Below the pieces are notes generated by a model that did no database searches, was not told the origin of the DNA, and saw only the letters and a program-made list of their open reading frames with translations. From positions 1-57,369 of the IMG/VR virus record IMGVR_UViG_3300013115_000339: a DNA stretch of 57,369 nt; one strand, given 5' to 3'. The DNA is from a virus. The translations under genes and the position numbers were made by a program. Below are positions 24,214 to 37,200 of this stretch, piece after piece; the stretch's first letter is position 1; the number at the start of each line of letters is the position of its first letter.

Positions 24214-25536
24214 TTAGGTGTCACCCCTCTCTTTGAATAATGTCCAAGCCAAAAGTTGATTCTTATTTGGAGAACCATTGGTAAAGTATATATCAATAGT
24301 ATTTGCAGAGCCTGGATGGTTATCGGTATTTGCAGAGGTTCGCGCCGAAAGACCAAACCCAGGAACCAATCCAGTTTTTAATGGGCCTTCTAAATTAATA
24401 TAATCTAAATTCACAAATGGATTATTAGTCACGACCTGACACTCCGACGAGGCGGTGCCATAACTAGATGAAAAAAATTTATCATGAACGTTTGATGATG
24501 GCAGCATGACGTTCCAATGAACCACGGCTGTTCCGGTATTTCCCGGAGTTCTTACTCCTGTATGAACTGCAACTGTTTTGGGTGTATTTCTGTCGGGCGC
24601 GGGGGGAACATTGACAAATCCTGTCTGAAGTGTCTGCATGTATGCATCTGCACTAGAATCAAAAATTAAATCTCCATCAGAACATGACATGACATTGGCT
24701 CCGGGTTTTGAAATAAAAAGCCCAGTCTTGCCCGACCTATAAAAATATTTACTAAAATTCAAATATTCTCGCGCCCTGGCCCCGACATAATCAATTTCCC
24801 ACATGGGTTCGCTTTCTGGAACCCAACCAGATCCTGTTGCGCCGGATGTATGAAAATCAAACCGTACCACAATGACTCTACTATTGTTCCCCAATGCATT
24901 CCAATTTTTTGTTATATTAGAATTTTTATCCATATCCCATCTCAAAATTTTATAATCACTTGGTCCGGCAGCCACCTCTGAGTCAGGGAAAACCGTCTTC
25001 CAATTAACCGAAGTTGAATTATATGTGGAATAATCGTCATCGACCGAAGAAAGATGAACAGGCCAATTCCATTGAACATAAAATGTCGGAGAGCCTGTGG
25101 AGAAACCCGTCTGGTTTTGATTTTTTGCAACAAAAAAACATTTGAATCCTCCGGCGGCATCGGCTGGATAATTTCCAGAAGTCTGAAGTCGTCGAAGTCG
25201 CATTTCAACAATTGGATATAGGTTTGGATTAATTGCATCAGAAGATGGAGCAGACCCCCAAGGTACAGACTGTGGGTCAACAAAGGCAGGGGTAGAAAAA
25301 ATTAACCCACCATAGTTTCCAGTATATAATAAAGTATCTGTTCCACTTCTTTTAAACTTTGCTCCGGTCGTCCACGATAAAAACCCTGGGCCGTAATTGG
25401 TAAGTGAGCTTGCATCACCAACTCCGGGATCATACATTTCAAAACTTGAGGTTCCTGATCCCGTAGGAGTAAATTCTTCTCGATAACCGTATTCATATTC
25501 CATTGTCAAATTTTTTCCCAGGAGGACTCTGTCCAT
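24214..25536 (-). CDS. Tail fibre/adhesin paralogue with displaced SKPGANV module
   Basis: A 440-aa protein related to both neighbours. It starts MDRVLLGKN, but its KTGLFISKPGANV segment lies near residue 270 rather than near 20. Between these is a domain beginning EYGYREEF and ending MWEIDYVGAR that matches, in order, a domain (WYGYQKEF to LFEIDYVRVK) placed after the seam in the 25543-28269 protein. The beta-rich domain with a conserved WEIDYV end looks like a carbohydrate-binding jelly roll. GGAGG lies 10 bases before the ATG. It is probably a surface fibre or adhesin; the exact binding target is unknown. Confidence 0.65.
   Translation of the reverse strand: MDRVLLGKNLTMEYEYGYREEFTPTGSGTSSFEMYDPGVGDASSLTNYGPGFLSWTTGAKFKRSGTDTLLYTGNYGGLIFSTPAFVDPQSVPWGSAPSSDAINPNLYPIVEMRLRRLQTSGNYPADAAGGFKCFFVAKNQNQTGFSTGSPTFYVQWNWPVHLSSVDDDYSTYNSTSVNWKTVFPDSEVAAGPSDYKILRWDMDKNSNITKNWNALGNNSRVIVVRFDFHTSGATGSGWVPESEPMWEIDYVGARAREYLNFSKYFYRSGKTGLFISKPGANVMSCSDGDLIFDSSADAYMQTLQTGFVNVPPAPDRNTPKTVAVHTGVRTPGNTGTAVVHWNVMLPSSNVHDKFFSSSYGTASSECQVVTNNPFVNLDYINLEGPLKTGLVPGFGLSARTSANTDNHPGSANTIDIYFTNGSPNKNQLLAWTLFKERGDT
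24692..24713 (-). repeat. 22-bp direct repeat, copy 1 (SKPGANV seam)
   Basis: Identical over 22 bases to 28190-28211 and 19/22 identical to 24125-24146. All three encode the SKPGANV segment in consecutive fibre genes, so the repeat is coding and could serve as a recombination point. Confidence 0.8.
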
Positions 25537-25542
25537 GTGAGA

Positions 25543-28269
25543 TTATCCTCCCTGACTCTCATTGGGAGTATATCCTTGAATTGATGCCGGAATTCGCAAA
25601 ACCCAATATTTGTATACTGGAGGATTTGCATTGGCGGGATCAAAGGTGGGAAAGGCATCACCAGCCCCACCAATTGACACCTTGTTCCCAGATCCCCCAA
25701 TATAACTTGTTTGGTTGTATATTGGATCATGCAGAGTCAGGCCATCGGCGGCATTTCTGTTATTAAATGCCGGGCTGCTTTTTGGAACCACTCCTTCTGG
25801 ATGAAATATCCCAGGAGAGGACAGCCGTTTGACTGAGTATTGAGACAAGGAAAGTTGCCCTGAAAACTCCACCTCGCTTGGCAGTTTATGGTATCTATAT
25901 GGATAAAATCCTCCAGTATCTCCATAGTATGATCCATTGGCAGCCCTGTCTTTAAATGCTGCTTTGTCTGTCGGTATCGGGTCGGACGGTCTTGCAATAC
26001 TTCCATCATACACAAAAGGATACCCCGAATAATTTAACCACCATTTAAATTGAGAATAATCAGTTCCAGCCTCGGTCCCCTCTAGGTCTATCAAAAAAGT
26101 ATTTGCATTAGTGTCTGTGACACTCGGTTTTAATGTCAGGCCCTCAGAAAAATGTTTCCATGTGCCATCAGTATTAAACAGAATAAGCGCAGGATGAAAC
26201 ATTCCCCAATTTCCATATGACTCCCTCATGGATGAACTATTGAATGCGGCCGCCCCTTGGTTTGCTGTTGCCGCTTCGGGGAGTGTCGGAGATAAATTCC
26301 ATAAAGATTCGGTGCCCTCTTGGGCAATTGCATTTCTACAAGTCAAATAAAAACGATCTTTTCCTGCCCGCGCATATGCAAACGTTCGCATTTCCGAAAA
26401 ATAAAATGCATGGTCAGAAGAAAAAGTATTTCCGGCGCGATAAGAAGGAGCAGGGATTGGCGTATCGTTCCACGGAAGAGATTCTGTTACAGAAGGAAAA
26501 ATCTCAGAACCATCGTCTGCATATTGATTGTAATGTGAATAATCTGTAATGTCGAGGGGGGCTCCGATGCCGCCGAACTCAGAGGGAAGAAATTGACTTA
26601 TTGTCCCCCACCAGGGCTGGGCTGTAACTCCAGACGCTGTTTTCAAATTAATATCCCAACCTTTGTTAACTCCTCTTGGGTCTGTGCTTATGGTTGGATA
26701 TAAATGGTCTTCCCATTTGGTTGTTGCAATGGAAAATTCTTGCTCGCCCCCTGGATATGAATTTGCAGTCTCTCCGCCGCCAGATGCTGCATCATATCTT
26801 TGAAATAATACAACAGGTATGTATGGAAGTTTTGGAAAGGTAATTAGCCCATTAGAAAGAGTGGATGTGTGGTCAGCTTTATCAAAACTTTTTGGAGATG
26901 TGGTCCCGTCAATGTTTGCCTTTTGGGTGCCAATGGTCACGGTTCCTTCCTGATGCACAAGGCCAGTTTCTTGCCAATCAGAGGAAAATACCAAGGAATC
27001 TTTTACGCTTCCATATTTTCCTACATCATTTGGAACTCCCTTTTTTTTGACGCGGACATAATCAATTTCAAATAACCAAGGAGGGTTGGCTGGGTCTTCG
27101 TCCAAGGCTGCCCAATCTGGGTTCCAAGTAATACCCGACAAAGGAAGAAACATCAGCCGAGATATATTATAGTCAGAAGAGTAAGGTCGGCGGCCATCAT
27201 TTAAATGCGGTTCATTATATGGAACTTCTGGATTTTCTCGCCTTATTCCAGTAGGAGAAGTATCTGCATTATATGCTTTTGCTGTCTCTATCCAATCTTC
27301 CATGTGCCCGTATGGGTCAGACCATATTTTATCTTCACTCATATCCCATTCTAAAATATGCCATTCCCCATCTGGAAGCAAAGTATCCCATTTATTTTCT
27401 GCGGAAGATGACTTTCCTGTCGGGTAAACAATACCTTGGCCGGTTCCGTCTGGGCTAGTGACGCCTGCCTCTACAAACCAAATTCCCCCAGTATTATATG
27501 TGTCGGCATAGACGCCCGTAGGATATTCAAATTGAAATCCAGAATAATTATTTTTTTGTTGAGTAGTTACCCCGCCATTTTTTCGAGCCCAAAAAACAGG
27601 ATGACCGTAGACACTCCCATCGGACCCAACAACATTGTTTGCAAATGTGGCAAGCGGAGTAGACCCTCCCGTCACCGGGCATCCTGCTACTGGAGTGGAT
27701 ATAAAATAAAATCTAAAATCGCTTGTATTTGACGGCGGCGGGGCTGGGTGATTCATATTTCTTCTAATTTTCATTTCAATTACATTATGAACTGTTCCTG
27801 AAAAAGAATCAGGGCCAGCAAAATAACCTAATCCAGATAAACTTGACGGAGCAGTATCTTGAATAAATAAATCTTCTGTATATAATCGTGTACTGTATCC
27901 GGTTGGAGATACTAAAAACGTATTGTTTTTACTTCTTTTTATTTGTGGAACTCTTGTATTTGCAGTAGCATGACTTACTGAACGCCATCGCCAGCGGAGA
28001 GAGTTGGAATGGCCAACAGGATCTCCTGGGTCATATGCATATCCATTGACCCCCACATCAGTCATTCCATCATCCCCTGTTCCCGAAGTATAAAATGTCC
28101 ATGCAGTCTCAGGAGAATCATCAAATTCTTTCTGATACCCATACCAATTTCCAAGGGATTCCATATAGGAATTTCCGGCCAAATGAATAACATTGGCTCC
28201 GGGTTTTGAAACCCAAAGCCCTACCTCCCCGGTATTTGTATTCTTTCCAAGTAATACTCTGTCTGCCAT
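25543..28269 (-). CDS. Tail fibre/adhesin paralogue
   Basis: A 908-aa protein. The N-terminus MADRVLLGKN then EVGLWVSKPGANV (about 15-27) is the module shared with the two genes after it. A jelly-roll-like domain follows (WYGYQKEF near 42, ending LFEIDYVRVK near 405), then KDSLVFSSDWQETG. The rest is Trp/Pro/Asn-rich beta structure without recognised motifs; the C-terminus ends RIPASIQGYTPNESQ. It follows the giant gene by 20 bases. A role in the virion surface or host attachment is inferred from paralogy and position. Confidence 0.65.
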   Translation of the reverse strand: MADRVLLGKNTNTGEVGLWVSKPGANVIHLAGNSYMESLGNWYGYQKEFDDSPETAWTFYTSGTGDDGMTDVGVNGYAYDPGDPVGHSNSLRWRWRSVSHATANTRVPQIKRSKNNTFLVSPTGYSTRLYTEDLFIQDTAPSSLSGLGYFAGPDSFSGTVHNVIEMKIRRNMNHPAPPPSNTSDFRFYFISTPVAGCPVTGGSTPLATFANNVVGSDGSVYGHPVFWARKNGGVTTQQKNNYSGFQFEYPTGVYADTYNTGGIWFVEAGVTSPDGTGQGIVYPTGKSSSAENKWDTLLPDGEWHILEWDMSEDKIWSDPYGHMEDWIETAKAYNADTSPTGIRRENPEVPYNEPHLNDGRRPYSSDYNISRLMFLPLSGITWNPDWAALDEDPANPPWLFEIDYVRVKKKGVPNDVGKYGSVKDSLVFSSDWQETGLVHQEGTVTIGTQKANIDGTTSPKSFDKADHTSTLSNGLITFPKLPYIPVVLFQRYDAASGGGETANSYPGGEQEFSIATTKWEDHLYPTISTDPRGVNKGWDINLKTASGVTAQPWWGTISQFLPSEFGGIGAPLDITDYSHYNQYADDGSEIFPSVTESLPWNDTPIPAPSYRAGNTFSSDHAFYFSEMRTFAYARAGKDRFYLTCRNAIAQEGTESLWNLSPTLPEAATANQGAAAFNSSSMRESYGNWGMFHPALILFNTDGTWKHFSEGLTLKPSVTDTNANTFLIDLEGTEAGTDYSQFKWWLNYSGYPFVYDGSIARPSDPIPTDKAAFKDRAANGSYYGDTGGFYPYRYHKLPSEVEFSGQLSLSQYSVKRLSSPGIFHPEGVVPKSSPAFNNRNAADGLTLHDPIYNQTSYIGGSGNKVSIGGAGDAFPTFDPANANPPVYKYWVLRIPASIQGYTPNESQGG
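28190..28211 (-). repeat. 22-bp direct repeat, copy 2 (SKPGANV seam)
   Basis: Exact 22-base match to 24692-24713. It encodes the SKPGANV segment near the start of the 908-aa fibre protein. Confidence 0.8.
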
Positions 28270-28289
28270 AATATTATATATGTCTCCAA

Positions 28290-31200
28290 TTAATCTTTGA
28301 CAATGATTCGATTGTTCACACCATCAATGACAATGGAGGCTTCTCCGCCGACTGTGACCTTGGCTTCGATCACACCTGCCTCAATCTTGTCGGCTGCCAA
28401 TGATTGAATTTGTGCATTTGCAATGCTTGCATCTGCAATGTATGTTCCGTGCATCTTGTCTGTTGTCCAGAATTGTGCATTTGCAAAGAAGTGGTTGTCT
28501 TGGAAAGTTTCAAAATCTTCCGGTCTGATGTTGAAGTTGTAGGCTTCTCGGACCACACTCGGTTTCCGAGCCATCTGATAGGCTTCGATGGATTCTATTT
28601 GGAGCCACTTGTCTGCCGGGTCGTCGGTGGGGAGTCCTGTTTCAGAAGAATTTGCAAGTCTCATTTCACCCACAACCAAATCTTTATTATCGTTTGGTGT
28701 AAAATATTCCCAGCCTGGTTTTTCCTGACTTGCCGGGAGGAGGTTCCAAAACTGTTGATACTTCCATGTGTGAGGTTGTGTTGAATTTGCTCCAATGGGC
28801 ATTGCAAAAACATAATTTGAATCTGGGTCGAGATAGGGAAAGGAGCCCGTAGAATCATAACCATCAACATATGCAGTATCATTATACATTACATATCCAG
28901 TATTTCCTTGAACCGCTCTGGCGGCTTCCTCAGAACTAATTCCAACCTTTAGATGCCCCTTTTCCAAATACTTGACATTTCCATTAAACGAAATGTATGG
29001 TTTCACATCGGCTGGGTTTCCGTCTACGTCAAATCCGTGGAAATATGCCACGCTGTTTGTGTATACTGCAAACGGCATATTAGTACCAGTAGGTGGACTC
29101 TCAAAGAAATTAATATACCCCTTCTTGACACCAATCCCAGGTCGATTCGGAGCAGCAACGGGTCGCCCAGAAGGAGTCTCAAAGAGCCATCGGAGATTTC
29201 TTGCAGACAGAACCTCTGAATACAATCGGGCTTCGTCGTAGTTCCCGACTGCGCGGGGATTTCCAGACCTCATGGCTTCTGTTCCGAGCGGGCCGCCTTC
29301 GGCAACGCTGACCTCAGTTCCCATGGCCCCCAGAACCAATGCATAGCTGTCTCCCAGCCCCATATACTCAACAGCATCATAGCTTGCGGTCATATCATCA
29401 TTTGCAGTCTTTAAGCCATTATACAATAATCCTGCACCATCACGATATATCCAAAGTCGCGTATACTTTTCTCCACTTACTGTCGAATCAAAGTCCCATT
29501 GCCATGCAACAAAATGCCATTCATCCTGTTTAAATCCTCGATTTATATTATTAACAGGAGGATGAACCCAATCAGCATCACTTGAATCGGGATTGGCTAA
29601 CGCCAGGCCTGCCCAATTACTAGCAGGGTCGTCCCATTGAGAAGGATAAAACCAATCGAGAGAAACCTCATTGTTTGCATCGGGTTGCGCGGCACCAGAA
29701 TCTTGGGTAACGATACGCAAACTTCCCCAACCAGCAAGGTGTCTTCCAAAAATCCCATGGCCGCCGGAGCCGCCAGATTGAATTTGTGTTCCTGGCTTGA
29801 CCCAGAAACAGAACGTCCCCTTATTGAACGTTGCCGTGTCTGCAATATTCAATGCAGTATAAGGTTGCCCATCAATCTGTAGATTTGTGACAGAATTGTC
29901 TCCATGTTGTGCAATAACAATATGACCGTCGTCTTCTTTGGAAGGTACTGTATCAATAGTTCCTGAAAAATTATTCAAAGAAAGATTTCCAGAGACATTC
30001 ACAAATCCTTCGCCGGGTGCGTGTTCAGAGAATGCAGCCTGATTTGCAGTATATCCGACAACCCGTGCATGGTTTCCTCGGCCAGTCGCGTCAGGAAGGT
30101 ATCGTACACCATTGTCATCCACACCAAATGAATTGAATGTCCAATGACCCATAAGGTTTGCATCTCTTGGCGGAACAGAATTCAGGAAAAGTTCTCTTGT
30201 CTCTCCGAATGCTGTGATGTCTCCGAGATCGAGATATGGTGCCTCTTGATTATGGTCTTCTCGAAGTGTAATAAGAGAATTAATGAGATTTGTGAGTGAG
30301 TTTTCGGTCCATATTGCCTCGCCAATTGGAACTCGAAAAATAGAATCCATGTGAAGTTTGACTTGCAGACCTTCTTGGGAAAGAGCATCACCTGTGTCTC
30401 GATATTCGTACCAACCCGTAGAATTATTTGACGTTCCGAAGGGCCAGTTCGTGTTTGCATAATTGGCAATGGCATAGGTGGTAGGCGTATGGAAGGCTGT
30501 CTGTGCAATCTTATTTGTTGCATTAGAGAAATACAGATAGGTCTTGTATGGAGGCGAAAGACTAATCCACTTGTCTCCGTATGGTTCTGGGTTTGTCAAG
30601 CCATTGTCGGTCGTTGATGGGTTCGGACCATATGCATGGTCATCACCAGAGGTGTGGAATGCGTTGCTGACAAAGTAGACTGTCTTGCCGTCTGCAATTG
30701 CGCGAGAGAAATCAATTTGGCCTGCATCATCTGGTGATTGGAAAGGCCCTGGTGTTCTTCTGTCTGTTCCTGTGACATCTTCAAGTTGGAATCCATCCCA
30801 GAATACATCCTGATTACCATAATGAATAACAGGACTCAACATTAATGCATCTATTTCTTTTCTTTCTGGTACTGTCGAAGCTGAAATGGTTACATTTGCA
30901 ACTCGATACTTGTCACCTGTATCAAGAGTATAATAAGGAGTAAGTTGAACTTCTGTTATTGTTCTGTCATTCCACTCAGGGAGAGATGACATATTAAAGT
31001 AAACTTTTGTCCATGCGCCGCCGACCGCAGGAGTTCCAGACCAACGAATATCCGTTTGCTTGCCGTCCGCCCCTCCCATTGTAGTATCCACGGTTGTTTT
31101 CCAGTTGATGCGCCCAAACGTGATACTTTGGACTCCGGGCATGTTATGATCGACAACCGATTGAACATTTGCAGTAACAAGTCCCCCGTCCACTCCTGCA

Positions 31201-34200
31201 AATTGTGCGAAATCACCGCTGTCTAGTGTATGAGTTGGTCTAAAACCATCTGCTTCGGCTGTATACTCTACATATTCAGGATTAGTAATATCTACAGTCG
31301 CACCAACAGTAGCAAGCCCACCATCAGCACCTTCAAAGACTCCATTATATACTTCACTTCCTTCTTTTATAGAATAATTAGTTCCATACCTGCCGCCTTC
31401 TTGGCCGTCGCGAGAAAAGTTAAGAAAGCTATGTCTTCTTACCCATTCTCCTTGAGTGGGGTATGGGGGGGCGCTCACGTCAAAACCAAGCCCGCCATCT
31501 CGGGCAGTATGCCATGTATTTGCGCTTCCGTCATCATCATATTTCTTTTTAGCGTATACTCTTAATTCTCCAGTCCGGTTACCGGCAGGGCTGATGGCAG
31601 GATAGCTATAGGATTTTGTATAATAAGAAAGAATCCAATCTCTTCCTCTTGGAATGTCAATCACAGCAGGTGATTCCCATGCAGACTCTTCGCTGGCAGC
31701 AGCATTCGCAAACCAACTTAGCAAATAATCTGTCTCATGAGAATTGCCATCTGAGTCTATAGTATTTCCAGTATATGTTCGGAATGCCTTTCCACTAATA
31801 TAACTATTTCCTGTCGGACCAACATTTGTATCAGAAATAATTTCAATACGCGCAGTATTTCCGACACCTGCAATTCCATCTGTTGAAGAAAGCCCGCCAC
31901 TTGTATTATAATAAGTATGCGGCCGGGGAGTCCGAAGCACCACATACGAATGAAATCTATGTAATGGTTCGGGAGGCAATGGATTTGTGTGCCAAGTTGT
32001 ACTTGCGTGTAATATTTGATAATCTACAGAAGGTGAATTCCACAAAGAGATTGCGGCTGGCATCCAATTTCTTCCTGATTCGCCCATAAGTCTTTCAAGA
32101 TGTGAACGACCAAGACCACTATTTGGTTCTACTGTCCAGCCTCTTCCATCATTTGCAGGAATAGAAGTGGGGTCTTTTGTATTTGCAATATAAATTGCAT
32201 CATAATTTGCAGTACCATCAGAATTTAATATATCACTCGTATCAACCCAAATATCACCATTGCCTGTTGATGTTGTCGGAGCAGTTGTACTGGTAAATAT
32301 CTGAGCGTGCCTGTCCGTTCCTGTCGCAAGTGCAATCTCACGGGCGCGGTCGGCCGACGCCGCCCGAAGGTCTTCAAGTCTGTACCATCCTTCGGAAACC
32401 ATTGAAGATGCATCAGAATGAACAGTCTGTGCAAACTCGGGCCAGGTGCCATTGACCTTGTTGAACACATGAGCAATATTATTATTTCCTGTGTCATACC
32501 AGAGATCACCATCTGGATTTGGATTCCGAATTCCTGTCATGGTGAATGCAACGTTCGGACCATACCATGCACTTGCTTCGGCAGTTCCTGAGCCCGAATA
32601 GACTGCAACCAATCGGTCGGCTGCATTTGAGGCATAGGATGCAGAAAGATAAATTTGACCGAATGCATCGTCTTCTGCGGAACGCCATGCCAGGCCCTGA
32701 GTTGCTCCGCTCGAAGCCTCTGTTCTTGTATCGTCAGTAGACAAACCGAGACTGTTCTGCCATCGGAAGATTGCATTGGAAACCAATCCACCAGTATAGC
32801 CATTGGCATTATAGTCGCTGGTGTTGATCCAGATGTCTCCGTAGGCGGCTGTGGTGTGCGTGCCTAATGCATTTGCAAAATGTGTCGTGCCTTCTGTCTC
32901 AAAGAAAATCTTAATTTCATGGTCAACAAGAGGATTCAGTCGCCTTATGTTTTCAAGTGATTCTGCAACATCTCTTCCTACATCACCAATAGAGTCGGCA
33001 GAAATTTCGGCGGTTCCGTCGCCTGTGGTAAACCATCCAGAGGGTTCGTATCCAAGTTTTTCTTCTTGATATGCAATGGTCGAATAGTAGGCCGTCTGAG
33101 CGACCTTGTTGGAAGTGTTCTGATTGTATCGGAATGGTCGATTGAAGTCCGAAGAGTCATACCAGTAATCCCCGTGGGGTGCAGGATTTGGGAGTCTTTT
33201 CTGCGGAGTAAATTCGGGGTCTGGCCCATATACAACATTGTTGGAGTACCAGTACGGATACAGTTCGGCGTCTGGTTGTTTTCTTGTTCGGGTTCTTATG
33301 TTAAAGATGGCATCAATGTCAGGTTTGGAGAGAACCTTGTCATAGAATCTTACATGGTCATATCTTCCGTGTATACGACTGGTAGGGTTTTCTATTATTT
33401 TTGCTGCCGGAGATTCGGAATTAATTCCCAATTTAACGGAACGAATATGAAATGGAGATCCTTCGTCTGTTAGATCAGGATCATTAGATGGGGTTGCAGT
33501 CGAAGGTATAGTAAGGCTTGGTGATTCAACAACAAATCCATCAATTTCATTATAAGAATATGATTTTGCTACCTTTGTATTATAATCAAGAGTAATTGCA
33601 AAGAAATTCCATACTCCAAATTTTACGCCAGCAGACATTGTATCAGAAACTGAACTTGCTATATTAAATATTACTGGTAGCACATCTCCTGTCTGGGCAG
33701 AAGCACTCCAATTACCACTAAAATACAATCCCCAAAAAGAAGAAACATCTCTTGTAATAATTCTTGCACCAGTATCTTGATTTTGCCCGGTTGGTTTGAA
33801 CCAAATGGTATATGTTGTCTCGTTTAATGTATTGACATCATCATCTTCAAGCAAACCAATTCCGGCAGTATTTAGAAGGTCTGCACTCTTTCCGGCCCCA
33901 AAGATGGTATCGCCAACAAATGTATTTTGAGTTGCATTCTCCGTCCACACCGCATCATAAGTCCCAGGATTAACTTCATTCGCAATCCACCCAGAGGTAT
34001 TTGCGGCATCCATCATCCACCATGCCTTGAGATTGTCAATGGCAGGTTCATAGTGGGTCAGAATCTTTCCGTCTGAGAGTGCCCGTGCGAAGTCATCGCT
34101 GATTTGTCTGTCAGGGTCAGAGAATTGACCGGGGAGGATTCTGGCCCCAGGGGCTTCTTCAAGTTGGATTGCGTCGAACCAATTTTCACGAACCTGGGTT

Positions 34201-37200
34201 GTTGAATGTTTTGTATTTAATACAATAACTAATTGGTCTATTTGGTCTAAATCATTAGTTGACGTAGACAAATCAAGAACACCAGAAATCCTGTCCCAAG
34301 TATCAGCCGCCGAAACAGTTTTATAGGCACCGGAAGTTCCTAAAGACACTCCATTCGCATCATAGGTTCCCACAAAAGTAGTTCTATGAGAAATGTTTGC
34401 TCCATAAACACGGAGTCTAAATTCTGCCGAGGCATCATTAGATTTTGCATAACTAGAAAAAATCCATCTCTTTCCCTTGGGAATCTCAATTGCATACTTG
34501 GCTGGCCAAGGCCCAAGAGAAACAGGATTATATGTATTTGCCAAACCAACTGTGGATTCTTGCCCGCCACCCGATGCGCCATGAGTATATTTTAGACTTG
34601 TGCTTCCGATATATGCATTGGCACCACCGGAAGTATCAATTTCAAGCAAAGATGCATTATGAACTCTTCCCATTGGCCATGGTCGTGTAGTAAAACCTCC
34701 ATATGCTCTGGTTCCCGAAGAGGTGTCAGGAATATCATAGTCATCTATAGGCTCATCAAAGAGAGAATACCCAGAGTGCATCCAATTCTTCACACCGACA
34801 CTCGCAAACTGTTCGATGAATCCGCGACCTATTGCGTTGTCTGGGGATTGTGTCCAGCCTGTGGTTCCTATGCGGACAACACCAGGCCCGGCTGCATCTG
34901 TACTCAGGTTTGCAAAGTAGATTGCCTGATTGTTTGGAGTACCATCTGGATTTGTTGCAAAGTCAGTATGAATCCAAATGTCGCCATTTCCTGTTGCCGG
35001 GCCTGTCGATGAGCCATAACCAAAACGGTCATCAATCATGTCTGTGTTTGAACTTGTTTCAAAGAACACAAAAAGTTCTGCATCGGCGGCTGTCGCAGCC
35101 TTTGCTGCATCTGCGAGTGCCTTCTGGGTATCGTACACAAGAGTTCCCGGCGTCGAGTCATCGCCAATAATGGCAGCAGCATCTGGAGTTCTCAGGTCTT
35201 CTGTGGAATACCATCCAGATTCATCGGCATGATTATGCGGTGCAGTATTTGCATGATAAACTTTTCTTGAAGTATAGTTTGAAGTGTTCTGATGATAACG
35301 GAATACAATATTATTATTTGCGACATCAACCCAAAGATCACCAAAGGGAGTCACATTGGGTTCGCCCGACTTTGGAAAAGTCGATGGGTCTGGGCCCAAA
35401 TAATTTGGATTTCCACTATTTGGTTCATAGTGAGTGACAATCTTTCCGTCTGCAATGGCTCTGGCAAAATCAAGTTGGCTCTTTGAAGAAGGTTCTTGGA
35501 ATGGACTTGGATTTATTCTTTCGCCAGCAACTTCTTCCAATTGTGCCGCACTTATCCATATTGTATTTCCGACAAGCGATCCTGTATACGAATGAAATCG
35601 AAGTTCATCAACTTCATTATATTTAATTTTTGCGGCTGTCGCGCCATTATCTTCAAAGATTCCTGCTGCCGTATGATTGTCCTTATCAATTTGACTACCA
35701 ACCACAAAGCTCTCGGAAGATAAATCCAAAACACCAGAAACTCTTTCCCAGCCAGATGCGGCAGCATCGGTTACCGGAATCCATCTGGAAGGAACAGCCC
35801 CCGTTCCCACAGGAGCCATCTCAAAACTATTCATATATACTGCATTTGCTTTTTTGTTTTCAGAGTTTCTTACAATAAAATCTTGTAAATAAAATTTTCC
35901 ACCTGGGGCAGTTGTCGGAGTGGCAAAGTCCGTTCGGATGTAGAAAGAGTAAATCCACTTCTTGCCCTTTGGAACTCTGATATAATTATATGGGTCCGTG
36001 AAATATACAGGATGGTCAAATGTCCCCGCTCCGATATATAAATGAGATTCATACCAGTCGGTCCACGGGTCATCTTCTGAACCAAAGGTTCCGCCGAGAA
36101 CATTGTTTGTCGTGACAACAAGGCTGCCAGAATCTCCATATCCATATGTTGTATTTGTTGTATGTGTATTATGCTGCCAACCATAAAATTGATATGGGGC
36201 CCCGGGATGTTCATTGTGCCAATCGGGGTTCGCGCCAGCAGTATTCCTGTCTGGTCGATTTAAATAAGTTATCTGATGATTATAGTCATTTGGATCTTCA
36301 TCAAATGTAGAAAATGCCTTGGACATCCAGTTGCTTCCAATTCCTTCTGTGAATGTCTTCAGGAACCCTCGGCCAATTGCACTTTCTGGTCTTTGTTGCC
36401 ACTCAGGAATGGCATCATTCCACACAAAAATTGAACCTGTGTTTGCCGTGCCGTCTGACTTTAATACATTATCAATTTGAATCCAGACATCACCATTTCC
36501 ACTTGCAGTTTGTGCAGGAGTATGGACTGCAAAGAAAGACTGAATTTCTCTGTCGGCGGCCGCCTGTGCTGTTGCTGCATTGGCAAGTGCCTCATGGGCA
36601 GTCGTGTTTGCATTGACGCCAATGATGGTTCGCGGGTCTTCTGTCGAGTACCATCCAGAAGGAGCCTCTGGATCTGTGCTTGCCGTCCAGAACATTGTCT
36701 GTGCAGAATTGTCTGAGGTGTTCTGATGATACCTAAAAATCAGATTGTTGTTTGATGTATTGTGCCAGCTATCTCCGTGGGGTTCTGGATTGGGCAGACC
36801 CTGCTTTGGAGTGATGGTTGGATTTGGGCCCCAATGTGTTCCCGAGAGATCATCTGGATAATGGGTTTCATATCGTGTGAGAATCTTGCCGTCTGTGATT
36901 TGGCGGCCGAAGATAATATCGGTTCTGTCTGTGGGTCGCTTGAATTCAGACGGGGTAACTATATCAGATGCAACTTCTTCAAGCTGGAATCCAGAGAACC
37001 ACATGGTATTGCCTACTGCTCGCCGAAAGCCCTCGGCTTGTTCGCCCCATCTCGGGCCCAAATGAATAACCATGCTATCTACATTGGCAGCATACAGAGG
37101 TTCGTATGGCGCGTCGCCAACATCTGGCCCAGCCCCATACACAAGCCATCCGTTGCCAGGTGCATCATACCCTAAAGTCGGATGGTAATGCCCTTTCCCA

